A DNA stretch of 39,539 nucleotides from Lewinella cohaerens DSM 23179 (lineage in GTDB: Bacteria; Bacteroidota; Bacteroidia; Chitinophagales; Saprospiraceae). The notes below the pieces were generated by a model that was not told where the DNA came from, did not search any database, and was given only the letters and a program-made list of their open reading frames with translations. Within the stretch, counting starts at the first letter, position 1. Every line of letters starts with the position of its first letter. Positions 24,056-32,982 of the stretch are shown here, piece after piece. The stretch covers positions 13,650-53,188 of the forward strand of contig NZ_KB903543.1 of assembly GCF_000379805.1 (NCBI RefSeq), in the 5' to 3' direction. The position numbers were made by a program, and so were the translations under genes.

Positions 24056-26557
24056 TTAATTCCTCTCCACCCGTTTATTGTAACAAGGCGGTAATCCACT
24101 CCCTTTCTGCGGGTCTTTCTTTACACACAGGCAAGGTAGGCGACGGCCTTTGATAATGTTCGACTCGCGCCCAATGGTTTTGGTTTGGGTGTCAAAGTAG
24201 AACGTCCAGGCGGTGGCATCATTGGCTTCGGTGCCTGTCCAGAAGTCGATGCGCTCGTTGGGGTTTTGGGCAGGGTTCATGAGATAGCACTCGCCGCTGC
24301 CCGTCAGCATTTGATAGGCTCGACTGGTTTGCCCACGGTAGATGTTGTCGATTAGATAATCAACTTCGCCGATACAAGGCAAGCGCCAGCCTTTGGCCTG
24401 ACAAGCATCCAGCGCCTCCTCCCAAGCGTAGGGGCCACCTGCCAGTGGATCAGTCATAAACCACAGTGGGCCTACCTGCTTGAAGTTAGTACCATTAAAA
24501 TCCTGGCAAGGCGGGTTGCTTCCTGTACGGCTCACGCCTCCGGTAGCTGTGGGCAGCCGGCCTCCTGTTGTATTGTAACCATCGGCGGGGCCACTGTAGA
24601 TGGTATCATGAACGGGCACCTCTACGGTGTCGCGCACCATTGGGCATTGCCATTCCAGTAGGTAGCGTTGTACCCGTTCGGTAGAGACTGTCGTGTTGCG
24701 ATACTTGCGGAAAAAGTCTTGGTAAGCGCCACAGGTTTTTGTGGTTTGCAACATTTGGTAATCCTGCCAGAGGGTACCGCATTCCCTGGAGGCCAATAGC
24801 TCACGAAATTCGGCAGCACAAGTGGCATCTTCGCCGTATTTGCTGAGGTAATTGACGTAAGCTTCGCAGGTGTCTGCTTGCTTGGCGGCGTAGCAGGGGT
24901 CTTGCTTTTGTGACCAGTTGCTGAGCAGCCAATAGGCCAAGACGCCAAAGAGGAGGGCCAAAAGCGCGATCAGCAACAACCAGCGCAGGTTGCGGCTACG
25001 GTTACTCACGCCAGCACCTGCCACAGCCGCAGCCACGGGCATTACCGCTTTGGTGTCTCCACAGCCGCAGCATTGGCGGCTCTCCTGTAGGTCGTCGATT
25101 TTTTGCAAAATCTCGGGGTCAGCAAGACTTCCATCTTCGGGTAGTAGCGACTCCAGGCGAGTCATCTCACGGTTTACGTAACCTTCAATCACCTCGCGGC
25201 CAGGGCCCATTTTGTCGATCAGGCTGGCATCAAACGCGGGTACTTTTCCACCAGATTCTGCGCAGCTTGTTTGGTGCAGCTCCTGCATATAGATTTGCAG
25301 ACACTGAAAAGGCACCTCTCCTTTGTCATTGGCCAACTCCGAACATAGCTTTTCTGCAATTACTTCCGGATTATCGACATCCATCTTGCCTTTGGACTTA
25401 AACAAGTCCAGCAAATTCAGAGATACATCCATCATTGACTTTTTGCTCAATGGCTGTACCCGATAACGGTGAGTGAGCAACGAAGGGAGCATCTCCTCGT
25501 ATTCCGCCAACGGAGCCAGGAAGGTTTCGCGCAAGGATAAGATAATCCGATAAGGCAAGCTTTCTTCGGAGGTCAAGCGCCGGACGAAAGCGAAAAATTC
25601 ATTACGTTCTTCTTCTGTGACTTCCGGTTCAAATAGTTTTTCCAATTGGTCAAAAACCAGGAAAACGGGCTTCTGGACTTGCTCATGTAGTTGGGGCAAC
25701 AAATCCATGGGGTCTGTCGCTTCGGGAGTAGGTTTATTGGTGAGGCTGGCGATTTCTGTGCGTAGGGATTCCACCAGAGAGGGGAGCATTCCCCCATCGC
25801 CCCGACGATGTACGAAGAGTTCTCCGGGTGCGGCTTCCATCCTGTTCGCGAGGCCACACTGAATGAGGCTGGTCTTGCCTACGCGCGGTTGTCCGTAAAG
25901 GAGCAAAAGTCGGTTATTGCGCGTCATAGCGTAGAGGTCTTCTACCTCCTGCTTGCGCCCCATAAAGAGCGGAAGGTCTGCTGCTACCTGTGGCTGCAAG
26001 ACATCAAAAAGTGGCTCACAAGGGCCGCCCCCAGAAAATGGGGAAACGCCCATCGAAGGCGACATGCCAAAGGGTGCGCCCATCAGGGTCGCGCCGCCTC
26101 TTTCTTTGGCACCTACCCGAAGCGTGCTCGTATTTACTTCTACCCAAGGATAATTATCCATACCAGCTCGCAGCCCCAAATCACCGATGGAAGCAATACC
26201 TCCAATCGCTTCCGGTAACTCCATAAAACTAAGCGGAAAACTATCCGCAGCGGCGGCATTGAGTACTTCTTCAAATACTTCAATGGCGGTCATCTTGTCC
26301 GTAAAAGCAGTGCTTGGCCGCACTACCTGCGTATCGCTACCAAAGAGGGCAATGGTATAAGCGGCATTGTTTTTGGCAATTGACACCTTGGTTTTCTTAC
26401 GGTTCCGCAACTTCAAAACCAGTTCTTCCATAGCCAACAAGGCGGCGCTTTTGTCCGAATAGACTGGACTGTAAAAGGTAGCCCGTTCAGCGTGCAATTC
26501 GTAAAAACATTCTGCCGAAACATACTCCGGGCCTAGGGATTTCAGGATGAATCTCAT
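24056..26557 (-). CDS. Membrane-spanning STAND NTPase with C-terminal DUF1566/FGE-like domain
   Basis: An 833-residue multidomain protein. Residues 1-~105 resemble two YegP/DUF1508-like units (FYELHAERATFYSPVYSDKSAA; AAYTIALFGSD). Residues ~110-195 are a linker. A STAND P-loop module follows: GRKQEVEDL (200), Walker A GQPRVGKTS (222-230), Walker B VFLVFDQLEKL (298-308) and the sensor-like RIILSLRETFLAPL (337-350). A Cys knot QCCGCG (495-500) precedes one TM helix (523-547). Then two repeats of the type TCEAYVNYLSKY / TCGAYQDFFRKY (562-635) and a DUF1566/Lcl-like domain (~690-812; WEEALDACQAKGWRLPCIGEVDYL, RIDFWTGTEA). The 13 Cys after the TM suggest an oxidising compartment. STAND proteins switch by NTP-driven oligomerisation in signalling, conflict or cell-death systems. 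No effector or partner is adjacent. Confidence 0.85.
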   Translation of the reverse strand: MRFILKSLGPEYVSAECFYELHAERATFYSPVYSDKSAALLAMEELVLKLRNRKKTKVSIAKNNAAYTIALFGSDTQVVRPSTAFTDKMTAIEVFEEVLNAAAADSFPLSFMELPEAIGGIASIGDLGLRAGMDNYPWVEVNTSTLRVGAKERGGATLMGAPFGMSPSMGVSPFSGGGPCEPLFDVLQPQVAADLPLFMGRKQEVEDLYAMTRNNRLLLLYGQPRVGKTSLIQCGLANRMEAAPGELFVHRRGDGGMLPSLVESLRTEIASLTNKPTPEATDPMDLLPQLHEQVQKPVFLVFDQLEKLFEPEVTEEERNEFFAFVRRLTSEESLPYRIILSLRETFLAPLAEYEEMLPSLLTHRYRVQPLSKKSMMDVSLNLLDLFKSKGKMDVDNPEVIAEKLCSELANDKGEVPFQCLQIYMQELHQTSCAESGGKVPAFDASLIDKMGPGREVIEGYVNREMTRLESLLPEDGSLADPEILQKIDDLQESRQCCGCGDTKAVMPVAAAVAGAGVSNRSRNLRWLLLIALLALLFGVLAYWLLSNWSQKQDPCYAAKQADTCEAYVNYLSKYGEDATCAAEFRELLASRECGTLWQDYQMLQTTKTCGAYQDFFRKYRNTTVSTERVQRYLLEWQCPMVRDTVEVPVHDTIYSGPADGYNTTGGRLPTATGGVSRTGSNPPCQDFNGTNFKQVGPLWFMTDPLAGGPYAWEEALDACQAKGWRLPCIGEVDYLIDNIYRGQTSRAYQMLTGSGECYLMNPAQNPNERIDFWTGTEANDATAWTFYFDTQTKTIGRESNIIKGRRLPCLCVKKDPQKGSGLPPCYNKRVERN

Positions 26558-26649
26558 GTATCGTGTGTGTGTGTCTGCTCAAAAAAGCTATTTCGTTTTC
26601 TCTCTCCTAAAAGTAGGGAATGTTTGGTATTCGGTGGGAGTTTTTTTTT

Positions 26650-26850
26650 AAACCACCAAGGACACTTAAGTTTTTTTTTGATTTGAACCACCAAGGGTAG
26701 TTGAGATTTTTTGAACCATATCAGGGATTATAAGGAATTATAAGCGCTAGACTAATTAGGGTGAATTCATGGATTTACCCGACAGAGAGGGATTTTGAAC
26801 CACCATAGGCACTTAAGTTTTTTTGAACCCCAAAAGAGATTATAAGGACA
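26650..26850. repeat. Duplicated degenerate spacer repeat (AACCACCAAGG...ACTTAAGTTTTTTT)
   Basis: AACCACCAAGGACACTTAAG plus a T run (26650-26676) recurs as AACCACCATAGGCACTTAAG plus a T run (26799-26825). A GATTATAAGGA word follows in each unit (26726-26736 and 26838-26848). This is an imperfect direct duplication of a unit of ~110-150 bp. The gap 26558-27154 contains no gene. Confidence 0.65.
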
Positions 26851-26856
26851 TTTAAG

Positions 26857-26982
26857 TATTGCGCAGAAAATAAAACACGATTTTTTACAAGGCTTCCAAA
26901 CAGTTAACCCGCTTAAAATGAACCGCTTGGATTAACTATTGTGAAAGCCAAAATCGTGTTTTGTTTTCGTGCTGTCCCTAAG
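26857..26982. repeat. 125-bp terminal-inverted-repeat element, copy 2 (inverted relative to copy 1)
   Basis: It is homologous along its whole length to the reverse complement of 5746-5869. Its ends are inverted repeats (GAAAATAAAACACGATTTT against the complement of AAAATCGTGTTTTGTTTTC, one mismatch). An inner AGTTAA...TTAACT pair allows a hairpin. It lies between the STAND gene start and the desaturase gene. No transposase is nearby. Confidence 0.75.
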
Positions 26983-27154
26983 AAGATACCAGATAAGTTA
27001 AATTCTTGAATTTAACAGGAGGAGAGCCCTGTACCACTTATCAAGCGCAAAGCGCACATTACCCGTTCAGGCTGTTCTCTAGCATTGCTGGTGTTTTAAA
27101 ATAGGGCCAATGCCCGGAACTTGCTATCATAATAAAACTTAATACTAAACTATT

Positions 27155-28111
27155 ATGGGAGCCCATCACCATCAGCACGACTTACAGATTACGCTTCACC
27201 CTAAGCAGTTTAAGCCGCTATTCAAAACCAAGGCGTATCGTCACGCTTTGGGTATGGCCTTCGACTGGCTGGTGATCGTAGTGACCATTTATGCTTGCTT
27301 GCAATTCCTAAACCCCTTTACTTATCTTTTGGCAGTTGTCGTCATTGGTGCGAGAATGCACGCTTTGGCGATCTTGATGCACGATGCTACCCATTTTCGT
27401 TTCCTGAAAAACCGCTACTGGAACGATATGGTTTCCAACCTCCTGACGATGTATCCCTTGTTTACTTCTATCGCCATTTATCGTCAAAACCACCTTCGTC
27501 ATCATCAGCATCTGAATACTGATCACGACCCCGATTGGGTGGCCAAGTTTGGTAAGCCGGAGTTTACATTTCCTAAAACCAAGCGGGAATTTATTGGCAC
27601 ACTTCTCTCCTACCTCGTATTATACCAAGGTACTAAAGATGCTGTATGGTTCTTGCAGCGTTTCCAGGCGCCTGATGCTAAAACCCATACCGTACAAGAG
27701 GCGCGTTGGCCCAAGTTGTTGTTTTACACCGTACTTTTTGCGGCCCTTACGCTTACCGGCACCTGGTTGTACTACCTGATGTTTTGGTTCGTCCCCTACC
27801 TTTCGTCTTTCTTCATGTTTCAGTATATCCGCAGTGTGGCCGAGCACTATGGTGAGATGGCCTATGATGATATGCTTTCTTCTACCCGCACCGTTAAGAC
27901 CAATGCTTTTGAGCGCTTTCTCATTGCGCCGCACCAGGTGGCTTATCACCTGGAACATCACCTTTACCCAGGTGTGCCTTATTACAACCTTCCAAAGCTC
28001 CACAAGCTATTGATGGAACAAGAGGAATACCGGGCCAAGGCGCACATCACGGAAGGGTATTTAAGTGGCTTGCTCAACGAATTGGGCGGAAAAATGATAG
28101 TGGAAGTATAG
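27155..28111 (+). CDS. Membrane fatty acid desaturase
   Basis: A 318-residue membrane enzyme with the three His boxes of the FA desaturase family: HDATH (76-80), HLRHHQH (113-119) and HLEHH (265-269). Hydrophobic segments lie at ~36-66, ~94-110, ~186-205 and ~205-224. Eight His ligands hold a diiron centre that inserts double bonds in acyl chains using O2. The box pattern HDxxH / HxxHHxH / HxxHH is that of the DesA/omega-type branch, but the closest substrate (lipid, sphingolipid or carotenoid-like) cannot be fixed. The N-terminus is His-rich (MGAHHHQHD). The gene stands alone, followed by repeat copy C. Confidence 0.88.
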   Translation: MGAHHHQHDLQITLHPKQFKPLFKTKAYRHALGMAFDWLVIVVTIYACLQFLNPFTYLLAVVVIGARMHALAILMHDATHFRFLKNRYWNDMVSNLLTMYPLFTSIAIYRQNHLRHHQHLNTDHDPDWVAKFGKPEFTFPKTKREFIGTLLSYLVLYQGTKDAVWFLQRFQAPDAKTHTVQEARWPKLLFYTVLFAALTLTGTWLYYLMFWFVPYLSSFFMFQYIRSVAEHYGEMAYDDMLSSTRTVKTNAFERFLIAPHQVAYHLEHHLYPGVPYYNLPKLHKLLMEQEEYRAKAHITEGYLSGLLNELGGKMIVEV

Positions 28112-28119
28112 CCTACTTT

Positions 28120-28290
28120 GGGCCATGCCTTCTCCCGACTGATACAGTCGGGAGCGGCACCTGGCTATCCGTCGCTCCTTCACGCAGGGTGTGAAACCCT
28201 GCCCTACGGAGCGGCTTCTATCCATTGTCCTCACTTCCGATGGAAGATCGAAACACGGCGGGGTTCAGGCTCTGCCTTACACACTGATTT
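28120..28290 (+). repeat. GGCTATCC-hairpin structured repeat, copy C
   Basis: It starts GGGCCATGCC, then a strong first hairpin (CTCCCGACTG/CAGTCGGGAG), then GGCACC-TGGCTATCC (28163-28170), a second hairpin (GCTCC/GGAGC and GCAGGG/CCCTGC) and CTATCC (28218-28223). It ends CAGGCTCTGCCTTAC like copy A. It sits between convergent gene ends and may also end transcription. Confidence 0.65.
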
Positions 28291-28346
28291 TGGATCAAAT
28301 TCTGACTGCACCTAGGCTTAATCAGTTCGCCACACGATAGGGTATA

Positions 28347-31328
28347 CTACTGAACAACCAGCTTGCCATTGGCCAACCAGCCTTGTTCGTTGCTGATGGT
28401 AAAGAAATACATGCCGGCAGGCAAGTTTCCACGCTGTAGCCAAAAGCCTTCCTCGTTTCCGGTCATCGTTCTCAGTAGCTTGCCGCTTGCATCAAACAAC
28501 TGAAGGTGTAAGTCCGTCGATTGCGCAGACAATCCTTCTACCCATATTCGAGCACCATCTTTTATCGGATTGGGAGCAATGTTTACCGCTAGACTTGGAT
28601 CAGCCAACACTACCGTTTCATTGATAATATCAATAAACTCTTTCACTGTATGAAAGACGGTATTGGTAATAATGGGCGCATTAAAATCAAAGTAAATGCC
28701 AGCACTATTTTCAATACGCGTCTCCGCTGGCAGGCGATCATCTTGATCGATTCGGAAACTTACGAAGCCTTGGGAAGCAGCCAGGTTTGCACTACTGTCC
28801 GGCAGTTCAATATTAGGGAAACGGAATACCACTGCCTGGTCTTCAAAGTACCATTCGTAAGGGTGGCTGGAAGGCCCAGGCCGAAGGGTCGAAGGATCTA
28901 AAAACGGAGAGAGCTCGTCTTTGATCACCACCCGGAATGCGGTATCTGTGCCTGTATTTTGAAAACGAATGGTATATTCAATTGGGGTGTTGGCTGAAAT
29001 ACCGTGGTCTTCACCAAAGCCTGCGGGAATAGCCTGCTTGTCATTGGGGTCATACGAACCCACCACAATGGGGCAGTAAGTCACGGAGTAGGGATCACCT
29101 GTATACTGTGCAAACTCGTTGAGTCCCGGGCTACCTTCGTTGGGGCAGGCATCAGCACCAATACTGATCAACTCCGCCCCAGGGGCACCGGGCTCTTGCT
29201 GTGCTATCAGGGTATAAGTCGAGCCGTTTTGGGGCACCACATCAGGGAGCATCTCTTGGTCCGGATCTAGGTTGTAAGTGCCTTCGCGTAGCAATACAGC
29301 GTCTTCAATAATAACATACTGCAAGTCTGTGGCCATGCTTTGGGTACCTACGTTTTCAATTTCAAATTGGATGTTGCCATCAGCGCAGGTGTAACGTGCA
29401 TTCAGGAGAGCTCCCGTCCAATTTTCGCCGGGAACGGGACAAATTGTATCCGGATAAACGTGAGCAGTGATACAAGATGCCTGACCCAATAGCATCGTAT
29501 CACAAGCTAACAATGCCGTGATCATCAAGCTACTACAGTCGTCGACTGCTAAATCGTTTAAATCAAAAGTGTAAGTATTGCCCATAACCTGGGTAGGTAC
29601 AGAGGTAGCGTTAACAAAGGTAAGGTCATCATTGAGTTCGACCTCCATGTATGCATCTTCGGAGGTAATCGTCCCGAGGTTGCAATAGTCAATTGCAATC
29701 TCTGTCATATCACATGGGCGGAAATTGGTACTGCTTATGTGGGTTTCTATTAAGGAGCATTCCACCACTGCCTGGAGTGCAAAATCAACGGCCAATGTAT
29801 CCAGGTATTCAATGGTAACAGGAATATCGTTCACGCAAGGCTCCCAGTAGCTGCTGAGTGGCGTGATGGAAACAGTATAATCTACGGGGTTGCCATTGGT
29901 GACAAAAACGGGGATAGCATAATTGCCCTGCGCGTCGGTATTGCCAAAGAAATTGAGGCTATCATTGCTGACCTGAACAACCCAGTTTTCCAAATCCAAA
30001 TCATCGATACCTGCGGTACAATCGAGGTCTAAATCATGAAAAACATTGCCACGTACATTGCCCCCTTTGGTAATACCGAAAGTGTCGGTTTTTACAAAAT
30101 AAGCAAAGGTCGTCCCTGGGTTTGAACCCGAAAAGCGGGCGCCGCCCATCAGGTATTGCCCCGCAGGGGTAAGCGTAAGATCATTGAATACGTCGGCTAC
30201 AAAACCTGCCGCGTTGCCGCTACGTGGATAGTCGCGCTCCCAGAGTGGCGTGCCGTCGCTTTGTAGCTTTACGATGAAGGCGTTTTTTACACTAGTGTTG
30301 AGGTAGGTCAAGCTGCCAGAAACCACCAGGTTTTCTTGTGCATCTTCAATAATGCCAAGCCCTTCCGCCATGTAGCTATCGGAGGTGTAATCTTGCCGCC
30401 AGAGTATATTTCCAGCCGCGTCTATTTTGAGGGCATAAAGCGCCTCGTCAGCCGTTTGTCCACAAATGGCGAAGCCACCGTCAGCTGTAAGGACCATATC
30501 TAGCGCATCATCACCTTCAGTACCCACCAGCATCGTTTCAGAAACAGTTTCGCCAAACTCATCGGTCTTGACCAACCAGCTTGTTGTAGTAGGCACTGGC
30601 AAAAACACGGTGTTTTCCTTTAGTACCCAATAGCCCCCGTCAGGTGCTGGGATGATTTGCACTGCCTTATCGCCTCCAAGCGTCATTTGGATATTGGACC
30701 ACAAGACATTGCCATCGTAATCTACTTTTACCATCAACATATCTGTGCCATCATCTCCAGGCGTCACATCACTGGTGACAGTACCCAAGGCCATGATTTG
30801 CCCGTCATTGGTTTTTACCAAAGAAGCACCGAATACATAGTCCGGGAAAAGATCATAAAGTGGCTTGTGCCAATCCACCACATAACTAACTGCCCCAGCG
30901 ACACGCACCATCTTCACGAGATACAGCGCTTGGCCCGCAGCTAGTTCGTCGGTTCGTTCAACTAATACGTAGACCGTATCAGCAGTGTTGGTTACACCCG
31001 CAATAGGATAATAGTCCAGTTCATCCTCCTCGCCTGTGGGGAGATTAACGCCCGATTGACCAGACACTAGATTCTCGTCGCCCATAACCGTATAAAGGGT
31101 AAAAGAAGCCTCTGCCACGCCACCAGTAGCTTGAGCAACGACAATCGCCTGGTTATCGGTATAGTCGATAACATCAATAATATCGTTCTTGGCAACATCG
31201 CCACCACTACCAAAATAAAACCACGTTTGCCAGCCTTGCGCATTTACAGTTCCTGTAGCCGCAAGTAGCAATAAACAGGAGAACACAACTTTGGCCAGGG
31301 AGAAAAAGGGGAGATTAGTTTTCATCAT
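28347..31328 (-). CDS. Large T9SS-secreted protein with propeller, SdrD-like and DUF7619-like domains
   Basis: The start is set at 31328 (MMKTNLPFFSLAKVVFS, signal peptide ending VNAQ); a longer frame from 31415 has a basic, non-signal extension. The 993-residue product begins with ~400 residues of bacterial propeller repeats (TLGGDKAVQIIPAPDGGYWVL; MVLTADGGFAICGQT). An SdrD B-like segment (GNVRGNVFHDLDLDCTAGIDDLDLENW) follows, then beta-sandwich repeats. A DUF7619-like stretch comes next (YDPNDKQAIPAGFG, TIRFQNTGTDTAFRVVIKDELSP, GIYFDFNAPIITNTVFHTV). A type A sorting domain closes it (IAPNPIKDGARIWVEG, LPAGMYFFTI). A surface or secreted adhesion-type role is inferred. It has a probable promoter at 31379-31409. 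Confidence 0.9.
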   Translation of the reverse strand: MMKTNLPFFSLAKVVFSCLLLLAATGTVNAQGWQTWFYFGSGGDVAKNDIIDVIDYTDNQAIVVAQATGGVAEASFTLYTVMGDENLVSGQSGVNLPTGEEDELDYYPIAGVTNTADTVYVLVERTDELAAGQALYLVKMVRVAGAVSYVVDWHKPLYDLFPDYVFGASLVKTNDGQIMALGTVTSDVTPGDDGTDMLMVKVDYDGNVLWSNIQMTLGGDKAVQIIPAPDGGYWVLKENTVFLPVPTTTSWLVKTDEFGETVSETMLVGTEGDDALDMVLTADGGFAICGQTADEALYALKIDAAGNILWRQDYTSDSYMAEGLGIIEDAQENLVVSGSLTYLNTSVKNAFIVKLQSDGTPLWERDYPRSGNAAGFVADVFNDLTLTPAGQYLMGGARFSGSNPGTTFAYFVKTDTFGITKGGNVRGNVFHDLDLDCTAGIDDLDLENWVVQVSNDSLNFFGNTDAQGNYAIPVFVTNGNPVDYTVSITPLSSYWEPCVNDIPVTIEYLDTLAVDFALQAVVECSLIETHISSTNFRPCDMTEIAIDYCNLGTITSEDAYMEVELNDDLTFVNATSVPTQVMGNTYTFDLNDLAVDDCSSLMITALLACDTMLLGQASCITAHVYPDTICPVPGENWTGALLNARYTCADGNIQFEIENVGTQSMATDLQYVIIEDAVLLREGTYNLDPDQEMLPDVVPQNGSTYTLIAQQEPGAPGAELISIGADACPNEGSPGLNEFAQYTGDPYSVTYCPIVVGSYDPNDKQAIPAGFGEDHGISANTPIEYTIRFQNTGTDTAFRVVIKDELSPFLDPSTLRPGPSSHPYEWYFEDQAVVFRFPNIELPDSSANLAASQGFVSFRIDQDDRLPAETRIENSAGIYFDFNAPIITNTVFHTVKEFIDIINETVVLADPSLAVNIAPNPIKDGARIWVEGLSAQSTDLHLQLFDASGKLLRTMTGNEEGFWLQRGNLPAGMYFFTISNEQGWLANGKLVVQ

Positions 31329-31378
31329 TATGTTCCGTTTTATCTTTTTGGATCTGTTCTTTCGTAATACGTTCCTGA

Positions 31379-31409
31379 CAAAGGTGCCTGATGAGGCGCG
31401 CAAACACAA
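31379..31409 (-). promoter_or_regulatory. Probable promoter of the large T9SS protein gene
   Basis: On the minus strand TTG (31409-31407) is followed by 20 bp and CACCTTTG (31386-31379), one base off TAnnTTTG. Its position ~50 bp before the ATG at 31328 supports that start rather than the ATG at 31415, which would lie upstream of the promoter. Confidence 0.5.
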
Positions 31410-31507
31410 GAACAAATAATATCATTTGTGGAAATTATTTTCCTTAAATTAGACCTCAACTAGCTTAGTTAAAGCTTTTTAATTATAATTATTTGTAGAA
31501 ATAAAAA

Positions 31508-32917
31508 ATGCCCCTAACACCTCTTTTATATCAATTACTAGACAAACTGGACAAAACAGCGCTCCGAGAACTAAAGAAACTGGTACGATCCCCTTACGTA
31601 ACCCACCGCAAGGATATACCCTTACTCTTCAACACGCTTGCCAGCTACTGTTATCAAGGCAAACCATTTCCTACAAAGGAACATTTATTCAAATCGGTTT
31701 TTGACGACCAACCTTATGATGACCAGTTGCTGAGAAGCCTCATGAGCGACCTGCATCTGATCATCGAAAAATACCTCACGTGGAATGCGGTGACAGCCGA
31801 TGAAGTTTCCAGTCACCTCGCCCTGGCAGGATTTTATCGTCAACGAAACCTTACTAAGCACTATAGCAGGGCTATAAAAAAAGCAGATCGAAAACAAAGC
31901 CAACACCCCTATCGCAATGCCGATTTCTTTCAAAACCAATTAAAACTCCAGCTAGAAACCAGCAAGTTTCAATCTACCCAACAAAGGACGGGACATCTTA
32001 ATTTACAAGAAATAGGAGACACGATGGACGTGCTCTACCTCGCCCAAAAACTCCGCCACGTTTGCTCTCAATTGTCGCATCGGGCGGTGTATCAGACAGA
32101 CTATCAGTTTGGCTTACTCAAAGGCTGGATCGACGAGTTGGAAGACAGTCCTTACCTCGAGGTGCCTGCTATTGCCTTGTACTACTACTGCTATCGTTTT
32201 TTGACGGAGGCCTATAGCCAAATCTACTTCCGCAAGTTCCGGGAGCACCTGCTTATTCATTATTCCCAATTCCCGCAGGAAGAACTCAAAGATTTGTACC
32301 GGGCTGCCATCAACTTCTGTATCCGAAAACTCAATGAGGGCAGTCTTGAGTTCACTCGCGAAGGTTGGGAACTATACCAGGAAGGGCTCCTGAAAGGCTT
32401 TTTTATTGAAAACCATCAGTTGTCGCGATTCACTTTTGACAATATTGTTGGTTTTGGCCTGCGGTTAGAGGAATTCCTGCCAGTGGCACAATTTATTGAA
32501 AGTTATAAAAGCTACTTGCCCCAGGATTATCAAGAAAGTACCGTCTATTTTAATCTGGCCCGGCTGGAATACGGTCAAAAAAACTATGATCAAGCCTTGG
32601 CCCATCTTCAGGTTGCCAATCCTAAAGACTTAGTCAATCAGCTGATCGCTAAAACCATTCAGCTAAAAATCTATTACGAGGCGGAAGAATTTGACCTATT
32701 GGAGTCTCATCTCGATAGCTTTCGCTTATTTATCCGCCGAAGAGAGGTGAGTGATTACCATCGTAAAAACTTTCAAAACATCATAGCTTACACCCGCAAG
32801 CTCATTACCAGTAATCCTTACGATAATGAAGAGAAGCAAAAAAACAAAGCGATGATCTTGCAAGAAGAAATTCTGTCAGAACGCAAGTGGCTACTTCGCA
32901 AGCTGGAAGAAATTTAG
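31508..32917 (+). CDS. Helical hypothetical protein, 469 aa
   Basis: No family recognised. The sequence is all helical and soluble, with TPR-like units (AIALYYYCYRFLTEAYSQIYFRKFREHL; VYFNLARLEYGQKNYDQALAHLQVANP) and no signal peptide. The N-terminal motif LLYQLLDKLDKTALRELKKLVRSPYV looks like a small HTH-like or helical bundle. The C-terminus is strongly charged (EEKQKNKAMILQEEILSERKWLLRKLEEI). It lies divergent from the large T9SS gene across ~180 bp and 65 bp upstream of the dienelactone hydrolase gene on the same strand, so the two may be co-transcribed. Confidence 0.75.
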   Translation: MPLTPLLYQLLDKLDKTALRELKKLVRSPYVTHRKDIPLLFNTLASYCYQGKPFPTKEHLFKSVFDDQPYDDQLLRSLMSDLHLIIEKYLTWNAVTADEVSSHLALAGFYRQRNLTKHYSRAIKKADRKQSQHPYRNADFFQNQLKLQLETSKFQSTQQRTGHLNLQEIGDTMDVLYLAQKLRHVCSQLSHRAVYQTDYQFGLLKGWIDELEDSPYLEVPAIALYYYCYRFLTEAYSQIYFRKFREHLLIHYSQFPQEELKDLYRAAINFCIRKLNEGSLEFTREGWELYQEGLLKGFFIENHQLSRFTFDNIVGFGLRLEEFLPVAQFIESYKSYLPQDYQESTVYFNLARLEYGQKNYDQALAHLQVANPKDLVNQLIAKTIQLKIYYEAEEFDLLESHLDSFRLFIRRREVSDYHRKNFQNIIAYTRKLITSNPYDNEEKQKNKAMILQEEILSERKWLLRKLEEI

Positions 32918-32982
32918 TATTCCTGTTTCAAAACCTCCTTCGTATATTGAGAGGCGATTACATAAGTAAACCTAAAAGCAAG

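Noticed and set aside
24056-24500. Diversity-generating retroelement acting on the DUF1566/FGE-like C-terminus of the STAND protein
   Set aside because: Such domains are DGR targets in some systems, but no reverse transcriptase or template repeat was found in the window.
32887-32982. Upstream start for the dienelactone hydrolase
   Set aside because: The extension overlaps the preceding gene and the downstream ATG at 32983 begins the conserved protein.
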